Positions 46,499 through 56,723 of a DNA stretch of 64,000 nt are shown here, piece by piece. The stretch comes from Conoideocrella luteorostrata. Lineage: Eukaryota; Ascomycota; Sordariomycetes; Hypocreales; Clavicipitaceae. The notes beneath the pieces are model-generated. The model saw only the letters and a program-made list of their open reading frames with translations, did no database searches and was not told the origin of the DNA. The position numbers and the translations under genes were made by a program. Each line of letters starts with the position of its first letter. Position 1 is the first letter of the stretch. Location of the stretch: positions 186,001 to 250,000 of the forward strand of contig JASWJB010000006.1 in NCBI GenBank assembly GCA_032433595.1. The letters run 5' to 3'.

Positions 46499-49400
46499 TC
46501 TGTTTTTAGGCGAAGCCGATAAACACCTGTTGCTTCGTAGAATGTCGTGATTCCGATGCAATGGCCGTCAACGTTTCCGAAGATGGTCGTAGCTTCGGTC
46601 TTTTGAGTGTCGTGTATGACGCTGGTGATATTGCCAGGCGGAGAGATATGATGGCTGAAAGTCTGGGGGGCCTACCGCAATGGCCAGCCAGAGCGTCATG
46701 GGACCTGCACCTGTGGATCCACTGTTGATGGACTGATTGGCTTCCCGATTGCTGTGCCACAGTGGCAATGTTCTGGTTCATTGGACACAGGAATGACAGC
46801 TCTACAGAGACACTGTTTTAAACGTAACGGGAGGCGAGGCCCGTCGTTGTTTCCTTGGCACTCATTTAAGTCCTTTTTTCGGGGTTGTTGCGACATGCGA
46901 TGGCTGCGAAAAAGAAGATGAAGCATTCGTTGCTTAGGTACCCAACAAACATGGATCGATCCGAGCGAAACTGTGGCTGTCAGATTTGATTACAGTCTCG
47001 GTCACAACGGAAGAGACTCCTACAACCCGGCCGTATGGCAGGCTGTCAGCTCTAGAAACAGCACCAAGAAAGCTTGGATGCTCCGTAACCAACGCAGTTG
47101 CAGGTACAGAGTAGTGACACATGCTAAAACCAAGGTTGGTGGAGTGGAATCACAGTTTCAAGCGAAACGCCCCTGATCCTGGCCCTCGATCAAAAGTCGG
47201 CGCCGAGTGGCAAATGAGTCTCGAAATTCCACAAACGGGCTGGCTGCTCTGTATTCCGTAGTACGAAGCAGTGTACGGAGTACGAATCTATGGTAAGAAA
47301 GCGAAAAAAAAACACAAAAAACATCAGTACTAAGGAATGCAGCCTGCCCAGCTGTGCAAACGGAAACCAAACAAGCTGTGCCGTCAGTTAAATCAACAAC
47401 AATACATACGGCGGGTGGATGCCAATTTCAGCCTGCCAGGCAGCAGCAGGCAACTGCCTCAGCCGCTGCCATCTGGCTTTACGCACGGACCACACTTTCC
47501 CACTATATAATCCCCAACGAGCTCCCACATTTAATTAATTTTCTCTTTTCTTTCTTCATACTTACCTTGTTCCAGTATCCCGAGATCATGAAAACGGGAT
47601 ACTAGTAGAGGAGGCCTGCATTGCACATCGCGGAGTCGTCCTGTGCTCAATTGTCCTCCGGGGCCATTGGGGGCGGAATTTTTGATTTCTTCACTTTCCA
47701 TTATGGTTGCGGTCTGGTACTGTGGCATGAAGGAGAGATACTTTATCTTGTGGAATTTCGAAATGGGATGAGGAACAGGGTCAATGACTCGACGAGTAAA
47801 CTTCCGGTTGTGTGTATGTAGGGCCCAATCCAAGGCCCTGTGTTTTCAGTCCAGCATAGTACATATACTTTGCGTTGTTTTGTGGCTGCACATCAGTGAA
47901 TTCAAGACACTGAAGATGATTACGAGTTTCCTAACCGTAGTTTTCATTTTAACGTCCGGACGGCCAAGCCCATCGATTGGAGCGGACATGCAGGAGCAGG
48001 TAGTAGGGGAAAGAACCCTAGGCTGAATAGATGACGCACCTCCCCGGCGTGAATTGCTTTTCGATGGGGACGACCTAGATTTGCCAGACAGCGGAATTTG
48101 TCTGTTGCGACTTCTGTTCAGCCTGGCACGAAGCAATGATAGTGGCATAGTTTAGCAGTCTGATTAACGCATGGAGTGTACAATTGTTGTTAAGCTATGC
48201 CGCCGGCCGTGAGAGTGTGTTCATACTGAAAGCCAACCTTTAGCTACTTCTGAGGCTAGAGACAAGTTGAAGGACAGGGTAACAGTTAAGCAGCATTTGC
48301 CCGATTTAAACACAGCGTCAATATTCTATATCCCATGCATAGCTAGTTTTGTGCTTCGTGGCTGGGATGCATGACTATTTCGGTTGTGACCTTTTGTATG
48401 CATGCCGTCGGTTTGGGCTTCTCGTGGGACAGTAAATATGCATTCGTGCTTGCGAGAACGAGGCCAGCTTGTCGACAGGCGGCTACCGCTATGCGTGTGA
48501 TCAACGGAGGAGTAAAATGGAGATGAGTAGTGGAACATCTATAAGTAAGAGGGCGTACTCCGTATTCGCGTGCTATTCGATCGATGGACGAGCTGTCAGC
48601 AGCTTCGGCAGGTTGAAAGCCACAGACTGGAAGCATGGCATGAGAGGAGGCGCATCATGGACGGCGACGTGTTTGCTCCGAATCACCCCGGTCGGAGAAA
48701 GCTTGAACCAGTTCCCTTGCCACTGTTCAGTTCCAGCTCTAGGCACACAGCGCTGCAGCTCGACTCCACCTCGTCTGCCTGTTGCTAAGTCTGCAGCACG
48801 ACCTGCAACCCCCATTTGCTCATTTGCTAATCTGTCCCATGCACTTCCTACATCCACTGGCGCCAGTCGTCTTCCCACTTCAGCTCCACCAAAACCGTGT
48901 GGGAAACGAGTGCGACTAGCACTCTCTGGCACCCATGCTGCTGGTGCGAATTCAATTACTATGGTGTATGGTACTGCCGCGAACGGGGACGTGAACTCTG
49001 ACACAACACACAGTAGACCGGGGTACACCTGGACACCTTAAACAGCAGCCTCAGGCAGCAATGCGATAAGAGCGCACCCACTCAGAGTGCGCCAAAGAGG
49101 CCACCGCTATTGTACTTTAGGCTTAGCGCCAATCAGAGCGTGACGCTTTCCCTATTGAGCTCTGTCTTTCTTGCTCACTTCTCTCGTGCTCATTTTTTTT
49201 TCTCTGTTCGCCTCCGCCGCCTTTCAGTGGCTGAAATCCCACCCCCCAAGTCGAGGGGGATTGGCACCAACAGAACCGATGCCTGCGTGCCACTCCCTTG
49301 GCATGCCAAAACCACCTGAAAAGGGTATGAAAGGGTACTGGAGTACTCTATCAGAGGCCGTGGGAGTTGTCCGGACTGTGGCGAGGTGTGCTGGGCAAGT

Positions 49401-50909
49401 CGAGATGGCTGGATCGATGACAACGTGGATGAAAGACGAACTAGTATTTTGTACAGCGTGAATGGTCGCATTCTTAGCACGCGCAAGTTGGATTCCGCTA
49501 GAGCATTGCATTGCATGAGAATGAGACGACAGGGCGGTCACAAAGCTGTGACAATGGCTCTTCAAATTAATGCATCAAGCTGCGACCTCTAGCAACCGGC
49601 GCCAGTCGCTAGAAATTTTTGTCCATGTTTGTCGCACTATCCTCGTGTTCAACAATCACCGGATCACAGGCAGGATTGCGATCGATGTTCGCCGCGCCAG
49701 CTTGACCAGCACCGGATGTTCCAGAGTAACCAACTAGTTACTCCGTAGTTAGAGTACATACGGACGAGACCGGGCGAGGGTCGTGGGCGCTCTAGGGAGC
49801 TGACAGAGGGCTACTGGCCAGTGTTTTGGCGTGGTCCTGAAATGCCGGTCCCAGCCCAAAGCCTCCTGGTCGTTCGCAACATTCACACACGACGATGGAC
49901 CGAGTACCGTACAACCGCAATACTGGCGCCCATCCAACCGAAGATGGCCTCCCATGCAGTTGTGGTATAGTAAATGAATGAGCCAGCCTGGTACGAAGAG
50001 GAAGTGTCTGGTCAATTGAAAGCCAGCCACTCGTACTGTACGTCCCTCGTCTTTCCAATCTTGAACGGAGTACCTATTGCTTATGGCCCATTGCCCATTG
50101 CCCATTGCCCATTGCCCACTGTCTGTCCGCCGCCCGGCCTCCGTCCAACCCAGTACCGCCTCCCCTCCACCTCCCGAATCCCAGTGTGCTCAAGTGTGTT
50201 TTGGGTCTGGGTCTGTCGCTCTTTCCCCATTTCGCTGCCCATTCGTTCCTTCCCCCCAAATCCCCATCCCCGTCCCTTGTGCAGCCCACGATTTTGTCTC
50301 TCCCTCCCCTTCTCCCACCCACTCTCACTGTCCTCTCGTTCCCTCTCCTCAGCTGTCCAACGCGATTTCCGGTTTCAGACCAAGTCTGTTCGATTCTGTG
50401 ACTCGTGTTGGTCATACTTGTCGCCTCTCTTTTGTCACTTCGCCAAAGCGCAATCTTCCAGCCTACGCGCCGGACCAACCGCGCTCGAACTGCCTCCTCG
50501 AAATAGAGAAAAGACATCACGGACGGTTACAGCGACAAAGATCGCTCGGCACGGGACAACAAGTTCATCTGCTAATCTCTCTCAACGGCAAAGTTGATCA
50601 TCTTGACCGGCTTCAAGTTCCGACCTGGTGCTACGTTGTTACTCTAAAGCCAACTCGACTGCGTTCTGGCTGCTCGATCTACCCTCAGTTTTGTTTACGC
50701 CGTCGACGGGTTGATCGCCCAGGAAAGGTGCTAGCTTTCTTAAAGTGCCAGGGTGAACAGAATCTGCAGTTGCGGTTTCGACTGTCTGCAACACCTCTGG
50801 CACGCGTCTTCGTCAAGGCGTCGTCATGCCCCCAAGATCGCGACGTTAATTTTTTTATTTCCCACTCACGCCTTTCGCCGTTAAATAACCCGTGAGGCTG
50901 TCCCAGATT
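46499..50909. other. Gene-free stretch, 4.4 kb, with dispersed motif copies
   Basis: No frame shows domain, signal-peptide or splice support, although a 190-codon plus frame (48469-49041) exists. Exact TACTCCGTA/TACGGAGTA words occur at 47274-47282, 48556-48564 and 49739-49747, and near copies at 47252-47260 and 50064-50072. From about 49980 to 50909 the plus strand is C/T-rich, typical of a long fungal 5' leader, here for SET3. Confidence 0.5.
50087..50121 (+). repeat. Heptamer tandem repeat (CCCATTG)5
   Basis: Four perfect CCCATTG units and a fifth with one change (CCCACTG) lie head to tail in the pyrimidine-rich leader region, about 0.8 kb upstream of the SET3 ATG. Heptamer arrays vary in copy number by slippage. 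Confidence 0.9.
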
Positions 50910-53612
50910 ATGACTGACAAGCCCGCGCCGCCGTCAGCACAGGCAATACTTCCCAGTCAGACCACTCCTGCTGCCCTAGAGAACACGGTCTTTGTCAAAG
51001 ATGACCCATCCATTGAACTGGCAATAGAGCAGCTGGAAGAAGAGCCATACACTATTAAGTGTATCTGCAACTTCTCTGACGATGACGGAAATACGATTTA
51101 CTGCGAGACGTGCGATACTTGGCAGCATATTGACTGCTTTTATCCTGACAACCGAGAGGAGGCAATACGAGAGGACTTCTCTCACTCCTGCGCTGAATGT
51201 AAACCGCGACCACTCGACCGAAACAAAGCCATCGAACGGACACTTCGATTACGGAACGCGAACTCTATTCTAGCTACGCAAACAGGCATAGACAAGAAGC
51301 CGAAGCGACCGCCCTCCAAGGGGGCGAAGAAGAAGCCCAAACCAAACGACTTGCAAATCAATGGTCATATCGAAAATGGCAAACCTGGCAGCCCTCCCCC
51401 TCCGTCCTCTAAGAAAGCCAAATCATCACATCGTCCCTCACACTCAATAAGTTCTCAACCGCCGAAACGAAGCCCTTCGTACAGTAACAACTCGCGGTCA
51501 CATCCTGCTCATCCTCCCAGCCCTGCCACGACCCCTCCCGATCTTCCCGATAACTTTCAAATACATCACTACTCCGCCGGCTTCTACTCGCTTTACAGTG
51601 AACACAAGATTCCCGATACGCATAACAACGCATTTGCAAGTCTAGCCATTCCCACGGCACTGTCTCGATGGCTTCGGGAACCCGACAAAATGAAACTAGA
51701 GGTTGGTAGAACGCGCGCAGAAGTCTTCCAAAACGAGCCGCCAAACTTGCATGAAAATAAACCCAAGCTCGAGGTCAAGGATACCACGCGGCCGGCCGAG
51801 CCGGGAACTACTCTCCGATGGCGCTGTGTCAAATCAACTGCACCCATCGAAAAGGATGTCCCCCTGATAGAGTTAAATGGCGAGATTGGGTTTCAGAAAG
51901 ACTATTGCGCTGACCCGGAAAACCTGTGGACCGACCTGTCGTCCTCTTTGCCGTTCGTCTTCCTCCATCCCGTGCTGCCGCTCTATATAGATACCAGAAA
52001 GGAGGGTTCCCTGGCTAGATATGTTCGGAGAAGCTGCAAGCCAAACGCCCAGCTTGACACGTACTTATCTGCGGGCTCCGAGTACCACTTCTGGCTTGTT
52101 AGCGACCGACACATTGCTGCTAACGAACAAATCACACTACCGTGGGACTTTCGGCTGGAGAAGAGCGTTCGTGACCGATGGCTACACCTGCTAGGTCTTA
52201 GTGATGACGATTCAACCTCAGCACAGGATGAGCCTGAATTGGACTCGGCCGAATACAACGCAATCTCCAACTGGATTGATCGAATACTCTCGGAATATGG
52301 CGGTTGTGCTTGCGATCTCGATAATAACTGCGCTTTTGCTCGATTCCACCGCCAGTATTTCTTTAGTAAAGGCCAAAGCCGGGGTGGTAAGAAGAAATCG
52401 CGCAAGACTCGTAACCACACTGTCTCTCCCACTAGTACTGGTCATGCTACCAACAGCAGGGCCGCTAGCGAGGGTCATGTTGAGGATGGAATGGATATTG
52501 ATAATGGTTCACGAAGCAAGCCCCCGAGCCGCGACCCAACGCCGCTTCAAGGGTCATTTGACCAACTTGGCATATTGACTGAGCCAACCGACCGGGACAA
52601 GAGAAAGGTTGCCATGGTTGAGGACTCATTTCGCAGGATGGAGCAACAACAGCCGGTGAGGAAGAAGAAGCGAGTCTCCGACGGTACAAGCACATCATCC
52701 TCAAAATCAAAGTCAAGGAATGGTTCGGTTGGACCGTCGGGCCAATATGTCGATGCTAGCACGTCGCTCAGCAAGTCTGGGTCACCTGTCAGTGCCCATT
52801 CACCAAGAATTGGGTATCCCGTTGCCAATGGACAACGATATCCGTCAGCACCCCGTTCCAGACAGACGTCGGCCGGCCCACGTCCAATCTATTGCGATGC
52901 TTCTGTTCAAACCGATGCGGCTCAGGGGCAATGGTCTAGTGAACCTTGCAACCCAACACCGGTCAAGAAGAGAGTCATCTCGTTGTCTAAGCGGTTAATG
53001 AACAGTCGATTTCGATGCCGTGCTGGTGATGTGGAGCGAAAGAAAATGACTCCAAGAACCGAACAACCAATCGCTATTGCCATGGATCTAGACTCACCAA
53101 CAAGTGAGCATAAGCCTTCCATTGCCAGCATCGGCTCTGAGGGGCTGTCGCCGACATCTCGAACTACCGATATCAGCATGGCAAATGCCCAGGTCCCATG
53201 TTCAAGCGACGTCACCACAGAGCATGGCAAGATGAAGACACCAGATCTGCGCGTGCAATTACCTCCAGTGCCAGCGTTTGATAACACTGGGCTGAATGGT
53301 TCAGCCTCTGCGACTCCAATGTCGGCATCAAATTCGACGGCGCTGTCACCATCGTCGAATCCCTTCGGAGGAGGATCGTTGAATGGCTTGGTCGTGAACC
53401 CGAGTCCCGTCAAAAAGAAACTCAGCCTCAGTGACTACAAGAGCCGCTTAAACAAGGCAGCTAGTAAGATTACTGGGAGCTCGACATTCTTAAAGCCAGG
53501 CCTCGCCAGTCCCGAAGATGTCAAGGTCGAGATTACCATGGAGCCACAGGCTCTTGACAAAGCTGACGAGTCGATATCTACCACGACCACTCCAGCAGTG
53601 AACGGTGTTTGA
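50910..53612 (+). CDS. SET3: Set3-type PHD + SET domain chromatin protein
   Basis: Scaffold subunit of the Set3C histone deacetylase complex, whose PHD finger reads H3K4 methylation to recruit deacetylases. Single exon, 900 aa. The ATG at 50910 is the first in frame. The PHD finger spans residues 51-97: C51, C53, C65, C68, H73, C76, C94, C97, with YCETCDTWQHIDC. The SET domain spans about 212-412, with HYSAGFYSLYSEH, IELNGEIG, LARYVRRSCKPNAQL and ITLPWDF. The catalytic SET motif NHxCxPN reads RRSCKPN, so the fold is kept while methyltransferase activity is doubtful, as in Set3 generally. The C-terminal half is Ser/Pro-rich with KKSRKTR and VRKKKR basic patches that could be nuclear signals. 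Confidence 0.94.
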   Translation: MTDKPAPPSAQAILPSQTTPAALENTVFVKDDPSIELAIEQLEEEPYTIKCICNFSDDDGNTIYCETCDTWQHIDCFYPDNREEAIREDFSHSCAECKPRPLDRNKAIERTLRLRNANSILATQTGIDKKPKRPPSKGAKKKPKPNDLQINGHIENGKPGSPPPPSSKKAKSSHRPSHSISSQPPKRSPSYSNNSRSHPAHPPSPATTPPDLPDNFQIHHYSAGFYSLYSEHKIPDTHNNAFASLAIPTALSRWLREPDKMKLEVGRTRAEVFQNEPPNLHENKPKLEVKDTTRPAEPGTTLRWRCVKSTAPIEKDVPLIELNGEIGFQKDYCADPENLWTDLSSSLPFVFLHPVLPLYIDTRKEGSLARYVRRSCKPNAQLDTYLSAGSEYHFWLVSDRHIAANEQITLPWDFRLEKSVRDRWLHLLGLSDDDSTSAQDEPELDSAEYNAISNWIDRILSEYGGCACDLDNNCAFARFHRQYFFSKGQSRGGKKKSRKTRNHTVSPTSTGHATNSRAASEGHVEDGMDIDNGSRSKPPSRDPTPLQGSFDQLGILTEPTDRDKRKVAMVEDSFRRMEQQQPVRKKKRVSDGTSTSSSKSKSRNGSVGPSGQYVDASTSLSKSGSPVSAHSPRIGYPVANGQRYPSAPRSRQTSAGPRPIYCDASVQTDAAQGQWSSEPCNPTPVKKRVISLSKRLMNSRFRCRAGDVERKKMTPRTEQPIAIAMDLDSPTSEHKPSIASIGSEGLSPTSRTTDISMANAQVPCSSDVTTEHGKMKTPDLRVQLPPVPAFDNTGLNGSASATPMSASNSTALSPSSNPFGGGSLNGLVVNPSPVKKKLSLSDYKSRLNKAASKITGSSTFLKPGLASPEDVKVEITMEPQALDKADESISTTTTPAVNGV

Positions 53613-54418
53613 CTGTGTATAGGACGTGTATAATGAATATTTGTGGGCCTTCGACAGTGTTAGACCTGACTGCTACAGCGACTGTGTGGCGTCTCACATT
53701 TTTTACGAACATGTTGTGCTCAAAATTCCGTTGGAGTATTTTTTGACAATTTCGCGGTTACAAAAGCTGTCTTTCTTTCTTGCGACGACCTAAGGGGGAA
53801 GCTCGGCGTTACAGAGGAAGAGAAAGGGAAATGAATCTGGCGTTGATTTGGACAACGGAGAAATGGGCTCACCAGGGAAGCGGTAGTAAATTTTTTGTTT
53901 TTCTTGGGAAAAGAGTCCCATCTGGGCGTTGCGAAAATTGTATCTCAGAGCGGTGTACATTCTCGCAGGTTTCGAACAAGTTAAGGGCAGGTCTATCTAT
54001 GTTCAAGAGAAGGGGCGTTAATTGGGGCATTCTCACGACTGGCTTGTCAAAGTCCATTTTTTTGTTTTTAATATCCTTTCTTCTTTGTATTTGTAAGGTT
54101 TACATAGCCGTGTGCGGACGACGTGTGTCTGCGGGAGCGGGTGATCCCATGAATGGAACTCGGGGATGAAAACACCCCATCACTCCTCCAAAGATGCCGC
54201 CACTGAACAAAGGACCTGCATCTGTGACTGGACCATTGCCTTGATATTCGTTTCGACGCTAGAGTCGTCCATCTAAGATTCGATATTTTACATGGTATGT
54301 GCGTCTATTATCTTCAACCTCAAACCCTGGTTTACACTATTCTGCAAGACTGGATAAATGAAAACATTTCTCCGCCATGGAGTATCGAAACTACTACGTT
54401 GACCTCATTCAAGTCCAC
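53613..54418. other. Convergent intergenic region, 0.8 kb
   Basis: 3' regions of SET3 and ALG7. A plus-strand frame at 53780-54169 has no family features and sits in T-rich sequence; treated as noncoding. Confidence 0.5.
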
Positions 54419-55843
54419 CTAGTGAGCCATAGTCCCCCAGTTGTCCTCCTTAAAGACCAGCAGGGCCAGCTTGTGCCTCACAAACAACCCAAATAGCCCT
54501 ACAAACAGCTGCAAGGAGGTGATTTCCCATGCCAGGCGGCCCTCCCGAAGGGGTCCTCTCCAGACGAGCCACAGGTTCAGAATAGTAAAGTTACTGGTCT
54601 CCACAAAGGAGCCCTTTTCGTCGGTTGTCACTTGCAGAAGGCGAAGCTTTGCAAGCACATGGAGGACTTGGCCCACAAGAGGGTGTGGCTGGCGGTCGGG
54701 GCTCCACGGCGTGATGGACGGCTCGAGCAGCCCTGTCCGGGCGTTGAATTTTGGTAACCTGTGGCGAGGGCAGGGGACGAGCCCGAAAATCTGGGGGCAC
54801 GAGTAGAGAAAGTTGAATATCTGGGGGACCAGCAGTAGCCCCAGGGTTTTGGAGAAGTGGCCCAGGATGCCTACCACGGCGAAGACCATGCCCGAGAAGT
54901 AGCAGTATGTGTCGCCGACGAATACTTTCGCGGGATACCAGTTGTGGTAGAGCAATGCGCAGGAGACGCCTATCCAGGGAAGCAGAAAGTAGAGCGAGAA
55001 CAGGTGCGAGTCGGTGGCGGGGTGGGGGTACGGCGTGAACAGGTAGAGGCAGTCGTTGAAGGCGATCAGGAGGGCCACCACGACGCACTGGGACACCTCG
55101 ATGCCATTTATGCCGGCGAGCATGTTGATGCTCTGAGGGCAGAACATGGCTATGCACGCCATGTAGACGTAATACAGGGGGCCAAGGTCGAACAGCTCGC
55201 CGAGGTAGGGCTGCAGCTGCACGGGAATGACGATTGAGGTCACGCCAAAGTCGACAAAGTACACGACCAGTATGGGAATGCTAGCCAGTCCCGGAATCCA
55301 CCACTTGTGCCGCCACCGGATGTCGAACAGGTCGTCTCCGATACCGAGCAGCGCGATAGTCTGGAGGGCGATGATGGCCCCGAGGTACGAAGCGAGTTTG
55401 CTGTGGGGGAACTTGTGAAGAAATCTGCCGCCGGCGGCATTGCCATGCTGGATCTCGACGACGACATCGCGATTGCCTCCGCCGGACGTGGCCGCCACAA
55501 TGTCCTTGTAGAAGGGGAAGGGGATGAACACGATGACGGTGAGGAGGTAGACGGCGGCGCAGACGGCGCCCATGCATTCCGGGATTTCGATGTGCGTCGT
55601 CTTGCTGAGGTCGCGGCCGCGGAAACCGGCGCGCATAAAGGTCGGGCCGAGCCATCGGATCATGGCGTAGCAAAGGGAGAAGGCGAGGACGGAGAGGGCC
55701 AGAGAAGCGATGAGCGGCTCGCCATCGCCCTGGAAGGTGTTGGCCAGGACGGAGAGAGATGCGCCGGATAGGAGGAGGAGCGTTGTGGTTTCGCTGCGGG
55801 AGAGGGACGTCGAGAGGGACGGCGAGGATGGAGAGGCAGCCAT
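54419..55843 (-). CDS. ALG7: UDP-GlcNAc:dolichyl-phosphate GlcNAc-1-phosphate transferase
   Basis: An ER multi-pass enzyme that starts N-glycan assembly by moving GlcNAc-1-P to dolichyl phosphate; it is the tunicamycin target. Single exon, 474 aa from the ATG at 55843 (MAASPSSPSLSTS). A longer frame to 55963 adds a His/Pro-rich stretch unlikely to be translated. About ten hydrophobic segments are present. Family motifs are LGIGDDLFDIRWRHKWW (the metal-binding DDxxD region), INMLAGINGIEVSQC, LIAFNDCLYL and YHNWYPAKVFVGDTYCYFSG. The C-terminal ETSNFTILNL is typical of the eukaryotic enzyme. Confidence 0.96.
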   Translation of the reverse strand: MAASPSSPSLSTSLSRSETTTLLLLSGASLSVLANTFQGDGEPLIASLALSVLAFSLCYAMIRWLGPTFMRAGFRGRDLSKTTHIEIPECMGAVCAAVYLLTVIVFIPFPFYKDIVAATSGGGNRDVVVEIQHGNAAGGRFLHKFPHSKLASYLGAIIALQTIALLGIGDDLFDIRWRHKWWIPGLASIPILVVYFVDFGVTSIVIPVQLQPYLGELFDLGPLYYVYMACIAMFCPQSINMLAGINGIEVSQCVVVALLIAFNDCLYLFTPYPHPATDSHLFSLYFLLPWIGVSCALLYHNWYPAKVFVGDTYCYFSGMVFAVVGILGHFSKTLGLLLVPQIFNFLYSCPQIFGLVPCPRHRLPKFNARTGLLEPSITPWSPDRQPHPLVGQVLHVLAKLRLLQVTTDEKGSFVETSNFTILNLWLVWRGPLREGRLAWEITSLQLFVGLFGLFVRHKLALLVFKEDNWGTMAH

Positions 55844-56723
55844 GATGGGCGGGCAGGCAGGCGGGTGCTTGGCTGTATATGGGCGATGCTGTATTATCGA
55901 GGAAATCGCATTGTCGGACGTTAGGTGGTGGTGATAGCCTCGAGCTTGGGCTTGCGCAGGCAATTCGAGGGCTAGTTTGGAATAATTTCTCTCGTTTGAG
56001 GTAAATGGAGAGAATGCCCCAATGCGGGGGAGTAAGTCGACAGAGTTCAGAAAAGGAGCGGATGCAGCTGCGCCAAACTAACTGTCAGTCCGTCCGTCGA
56101 CAACTGCGAGTTGTGATGCTACAGCTGCCACGTTGGCGCTGATGTGAATAGAGGTTTGCCAGCTGCCAGCCAAAAAGCATGTGGATGTCGCCCAAAGTGG
56201 CGTCAAGGTGGCTTGTCTGGTGCCTGCGGGTGGGTGGGCTAATCAACCCGATGGATGTCAGGGGCGACTGGCCAAACCGCGATACCATCCCGTCCACGGA
56301 ATGGGGATGGAATTAATCCACCTACTTTGCAGCACCTTGATTGAGCCCCCGTCGAAGAGTGAAACGTCTTCAGCAGTGTGGAACTGTTTCAGAAACATTA
56401 ACCTTCGCCCAAACGAGCTTTAATGATTGTAAATCGTGTCGTATTTAGATGAGGCTGCGATACCTCGGCAAGCAGCGCTGCGTCACTTAGAATTGGTCTG
56501 TCTGTAAGAGCTGCTACCTACCCTGCACAAGAAAGTATTTGGAACACGTAACTATGCACACTTCCAGCATGTTCCTAGTGCCCGCGTGGAATATTGAAGA
56601 GGCTTGCATGTGTTCTTGCTCGGTTACAATTTCTATTATATTCCCTTTACACTATTCCATGTCTCTGAACGGCAAAAATATGTTTCGTTGTTTTATTGGT
56701 TCACTAGCTCGGCCTGTGAGTCT
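55844..56723. other. Intergenic, 880 bp
   Basis: ALG7 promoter and 3' region of the Zn2Cys6 gene. No other gene or repeat recognised. Confidence 0.45.

Noticed and set aside
48469..49041. 190-codon plus-strand frame in the long gene-free stretch
   Set aside because: No domain, signal peptide or splice logic; overlaps a 151-codon frame on the other strand and has the composition of GC-rich noncoding DNA.
50077..50895. 272-codon frame just upstream of SET3
   Set aside because: Lies in C/T-rich leader with a heptamer array; Pro/Ser/Leu-rich output reflects base composition.
53780..54169. 129-codon plus frame after SET3
   Set aside because: T-rich 3' flank; no homology-like features and convergent with ALG7.
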